A stretch of DNA of 34,789 nt from Burkholderiales bacterium. Lineage in GTDB: Bacteria; Pseudomonadota; Gammaproteobacteria; Burkholderiales; Burkholderiaceae_C. Where the stretch lies: NCBI GenBank assembly GCA_028864885.1, contig JAGWLR010000031.1, forward strand, positions 1-34,789. Direction: 5' to 3'. Of this stretch, positions 33,722-34,789 are shown piece after piece. The stretch's first letter is position 1, and each line of letters begins with the position of its first letter. The translations under genes and the position numbers were made by a program. The notes beneath the pieces were generated by a model. The model made no database searches, had not been told where the DNA came from, and saw only the letters and a list, made by a program, of their open reading frames with translations.

Positions 33722-34789
33722 TCACAGGAAGCGAGAGGCCAGTTCCTTCATGATTTCGTTGGTGCCACCGTAGATGCGCTGCACACGGGCATCGGCATAA
33801 AGGCGGGCAATCGGGTACTCCTTCATGTAGCCATAGCCGCCGAACAATTGCAGGCATTCGTCGATCAGCTTGCACTGGTTGTCGGTGATCCAGTACTTGA
33901 TCAGGGCCGCACGGTCCACGCCCAGTTCACCCTTCAGATGCGACACCATGGCGGCATCCACCAGCGCGCGCGAGGCCATCAACAAGGCCTGGCATTCCGC
34001 CAGCTTGAAGCGGGTGTTCTGGAACGAGAAGATGGGCTTGCCAAAGGCCTTGCGCTCTTTCACATAGGCCAGGGTTTCCTTCATCGCCAGCTCCATGGCG
34101 GCAATGCCGGCCACGGCCACGATCAAACGCTCCTGGGGCAACTCCTGCATCAACTGGAAGAAGCCCATGCCTTCTTGCTCACCCAACAGGTTGTGTTTGG
34201 ACACCACCACGTCGTCAAAGAACAGCTCAGAGGTGTCCTGCGCCTCCATGCCGATCTTGTCCAGATTGCGGCCCCGGCGGAAGCCAGGGGCCTCATCGGT
34301 CTCCACCACGAAGAGCGACATGCCCTGGGCGCCTTGATCCTTGTCGGTCTTGGCCACCACAATCACCAAGTTGGCCAACTGACCGTTGGTGATGAACGTC
34401 TTGCTACCGTTGATCTTGTAGGTTTCCCCATCGGCCGACTTCAAAGCCAAGGTGCGCACCCCCTGCAAATCTGACCCCGTGCCGGGCTCGGTCATCGCAA
34501 TGGCCCCAACCAACTCGCCGGTGGCCAGCTTGGGCAACCAGCGCCTCTTTTGTTCTTCGGTGCCGTAATGCAGGATGTAAGGCGCGACAATGCCCGAATG
34601 CAGCGACCCACCAAAACCGCTGATGGCTGCCTCACCTTGCGCCAGGATCAGAGCCGCTTCGTGACCAAAATCGCCACCCGCACCGCCATATTCTTCAGGC
34701 ATCGACGCGCACAAAAAGCCGTTGGCGCCGGCGTCTTGCCACGCCTGGCGGTCCATCATGCCGGCGGCGCGCCAGCCCTCATCCTTGGG
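33722..34789 (-). CDS. Acyl-CoA dehydrogenase, LCAD type, 5' end cut by window edge
   Basis: An acyl-CoA dehydrogenase whose N-terminus is outside the window; the frame stays open to base 34789 (PKDEGWRAAG precedes the first visible Met pair). About 355 residues are present, so roughly 30 are missing. Motifs: IAMTEPGTGSD, NGSKTFITNG, FGGYGYMKEYPIARLYADARVQ and YGGTNEIMKELASRFL. This C-terminus is very like mammalian long-chain acyl-CoA dehydrogenase, and the helix-G glutamate is in FKLAEC. It differs clearly from the second dehydrogenase at 29171, so the two probably handle different chains. It is the first visible gene of the operon; the promoter is beyond the edge. Confidence 0.95.
   Translation of the reverse strand, partial: PKDEGWRAAGMMDRQAWQDAGANGFLCASMPEEYGGAGGDFGHEAALILAQGEAAISGFGGSLHSGIVAPYILHYGTEEQKRRWLPKLATGELVGAIAMTEPGTGSDLQGVRTLALKSADGETYKINGSKTFITNGQLANLVIVVAKTDKDQGAQGMSLFVVETDEAPGFRRGRNLDKIGMEAQDTSELFFDDVVVSKHNLLGEQEGMGFFQLMQELPQERLIVAVAGIAAMELAMKETLAYVKERKAFGKPIFSFQNTRFKLAECQALLMASRALVDAAMVSHLKGELGVDRAALIKYWITDNQCKLIDECLQLFGGYGYMKEYPIARLYADARVQRIYGGTNEIMKELASRFL

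Noticed and set aside
1-34789. Mobile elements, CRISPR arrays, tRNA or rRNA genes, toxin-antitoxin or defence systems
   Set aside because: No transposase, integrase, terminal inverted repeats, spaced direct repeats, cloverleaf with CCA-type end or defence-gene motif was seen.

Overview
The window (34,789 bp, visibly GC-rich) looks like chromosomal DNA of a betaproteobacterium of the order Burkholderiales. The supports are a DUF3567 gene, DUF5666 and poly-glycine-linker lipoproteins, a ybeZ-ybeY pair, a stand-alone N-terminal MetH module and a dense acyl-CoA oxidation operon. The family or genus cannot be fixed from the sequence alone. I see no phage, insertion sequence, CRISPR array, tRNA or rRNA. 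It reads as ordinary chromosome that is rich in signalling genes and in paralogue pairs.

Layout, left to right. (1) 1-788: 5' part of a tyrB-type aromatic aminotransferase on the minus strand. (2) 939-4294: two secreted lipoproteins on the plus strand, each followed by a clear intrinsic terminator. The second is a six-repeat DUF5666 protein. (3) 4354-5132: a YjfB-like motility protein and a cytoplasmic glutathione peroxidase, both minus. (4) 5272-9072: two tandem soluble PAS-histidine kinase-receiver hybrids on the plus strand. (5) 9088-13401: a minus-strand group reading membrane histidine kinase, NarL-type regulator, ruvA, secreted M14 peptidase. (6) 13518-14974: ybeZ and ybeY (plus), meeting an N-terminal-only MetH module (14976-16073, minus). 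(7) 16153-20474: two translationally coupled membrane GGDEF-EAL proteins, one with a normal MHYT sensor and one whose MHYT sensor and GGDEF site are both degenerate. (8) 20578-21914: DUF3567, a 440-bp gap with a promoter-terminator arrangement suggesting a small RNA, and a secreted glutathione peroxidase. (9) 22037-25433: a di-iron ferritin-like protein, then bioF, a short BioH-like hydrolase and bioC. (10) 25430-34789: a TPR-GT41 glycosyltransferase and a beta-oxidation operon (acyl-CoA dehydrogenase, thiolase, hydratase/3-hydroxyacyl-CoA dehydrogenase, second acyl-CoA dehydrogenase, alpha-methylacyl-CoA racemase-like protein), all minus.

How the genes fit together. The fatty-acid operon on the right supplies almost a whole beta-oxidation spiral plus a racemase, which suits methyl-branched acyl chains. 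The bio group builds the pimeloyl arm of biotin from malonyl-ACP. The middle of the window is a signalling block: two hybrid kinases, one orthodox kinase-regulator pair and two cyclic-di-GMP enzymes.

The most interesting signals are four. The MHYT/degenerate-MHYT EAL pair looks like a catalytic plus regulatory partnership. The first hybrid kinase has a 35-residue in-frame gap at its kinase core. Both hybrid kinases lack the acidic residue after the phospho-accepting histidine. A possible activator-controlled small RNA lies at about 21148-21272. All functional statements rest on motif reading by eye; no database search was possible.
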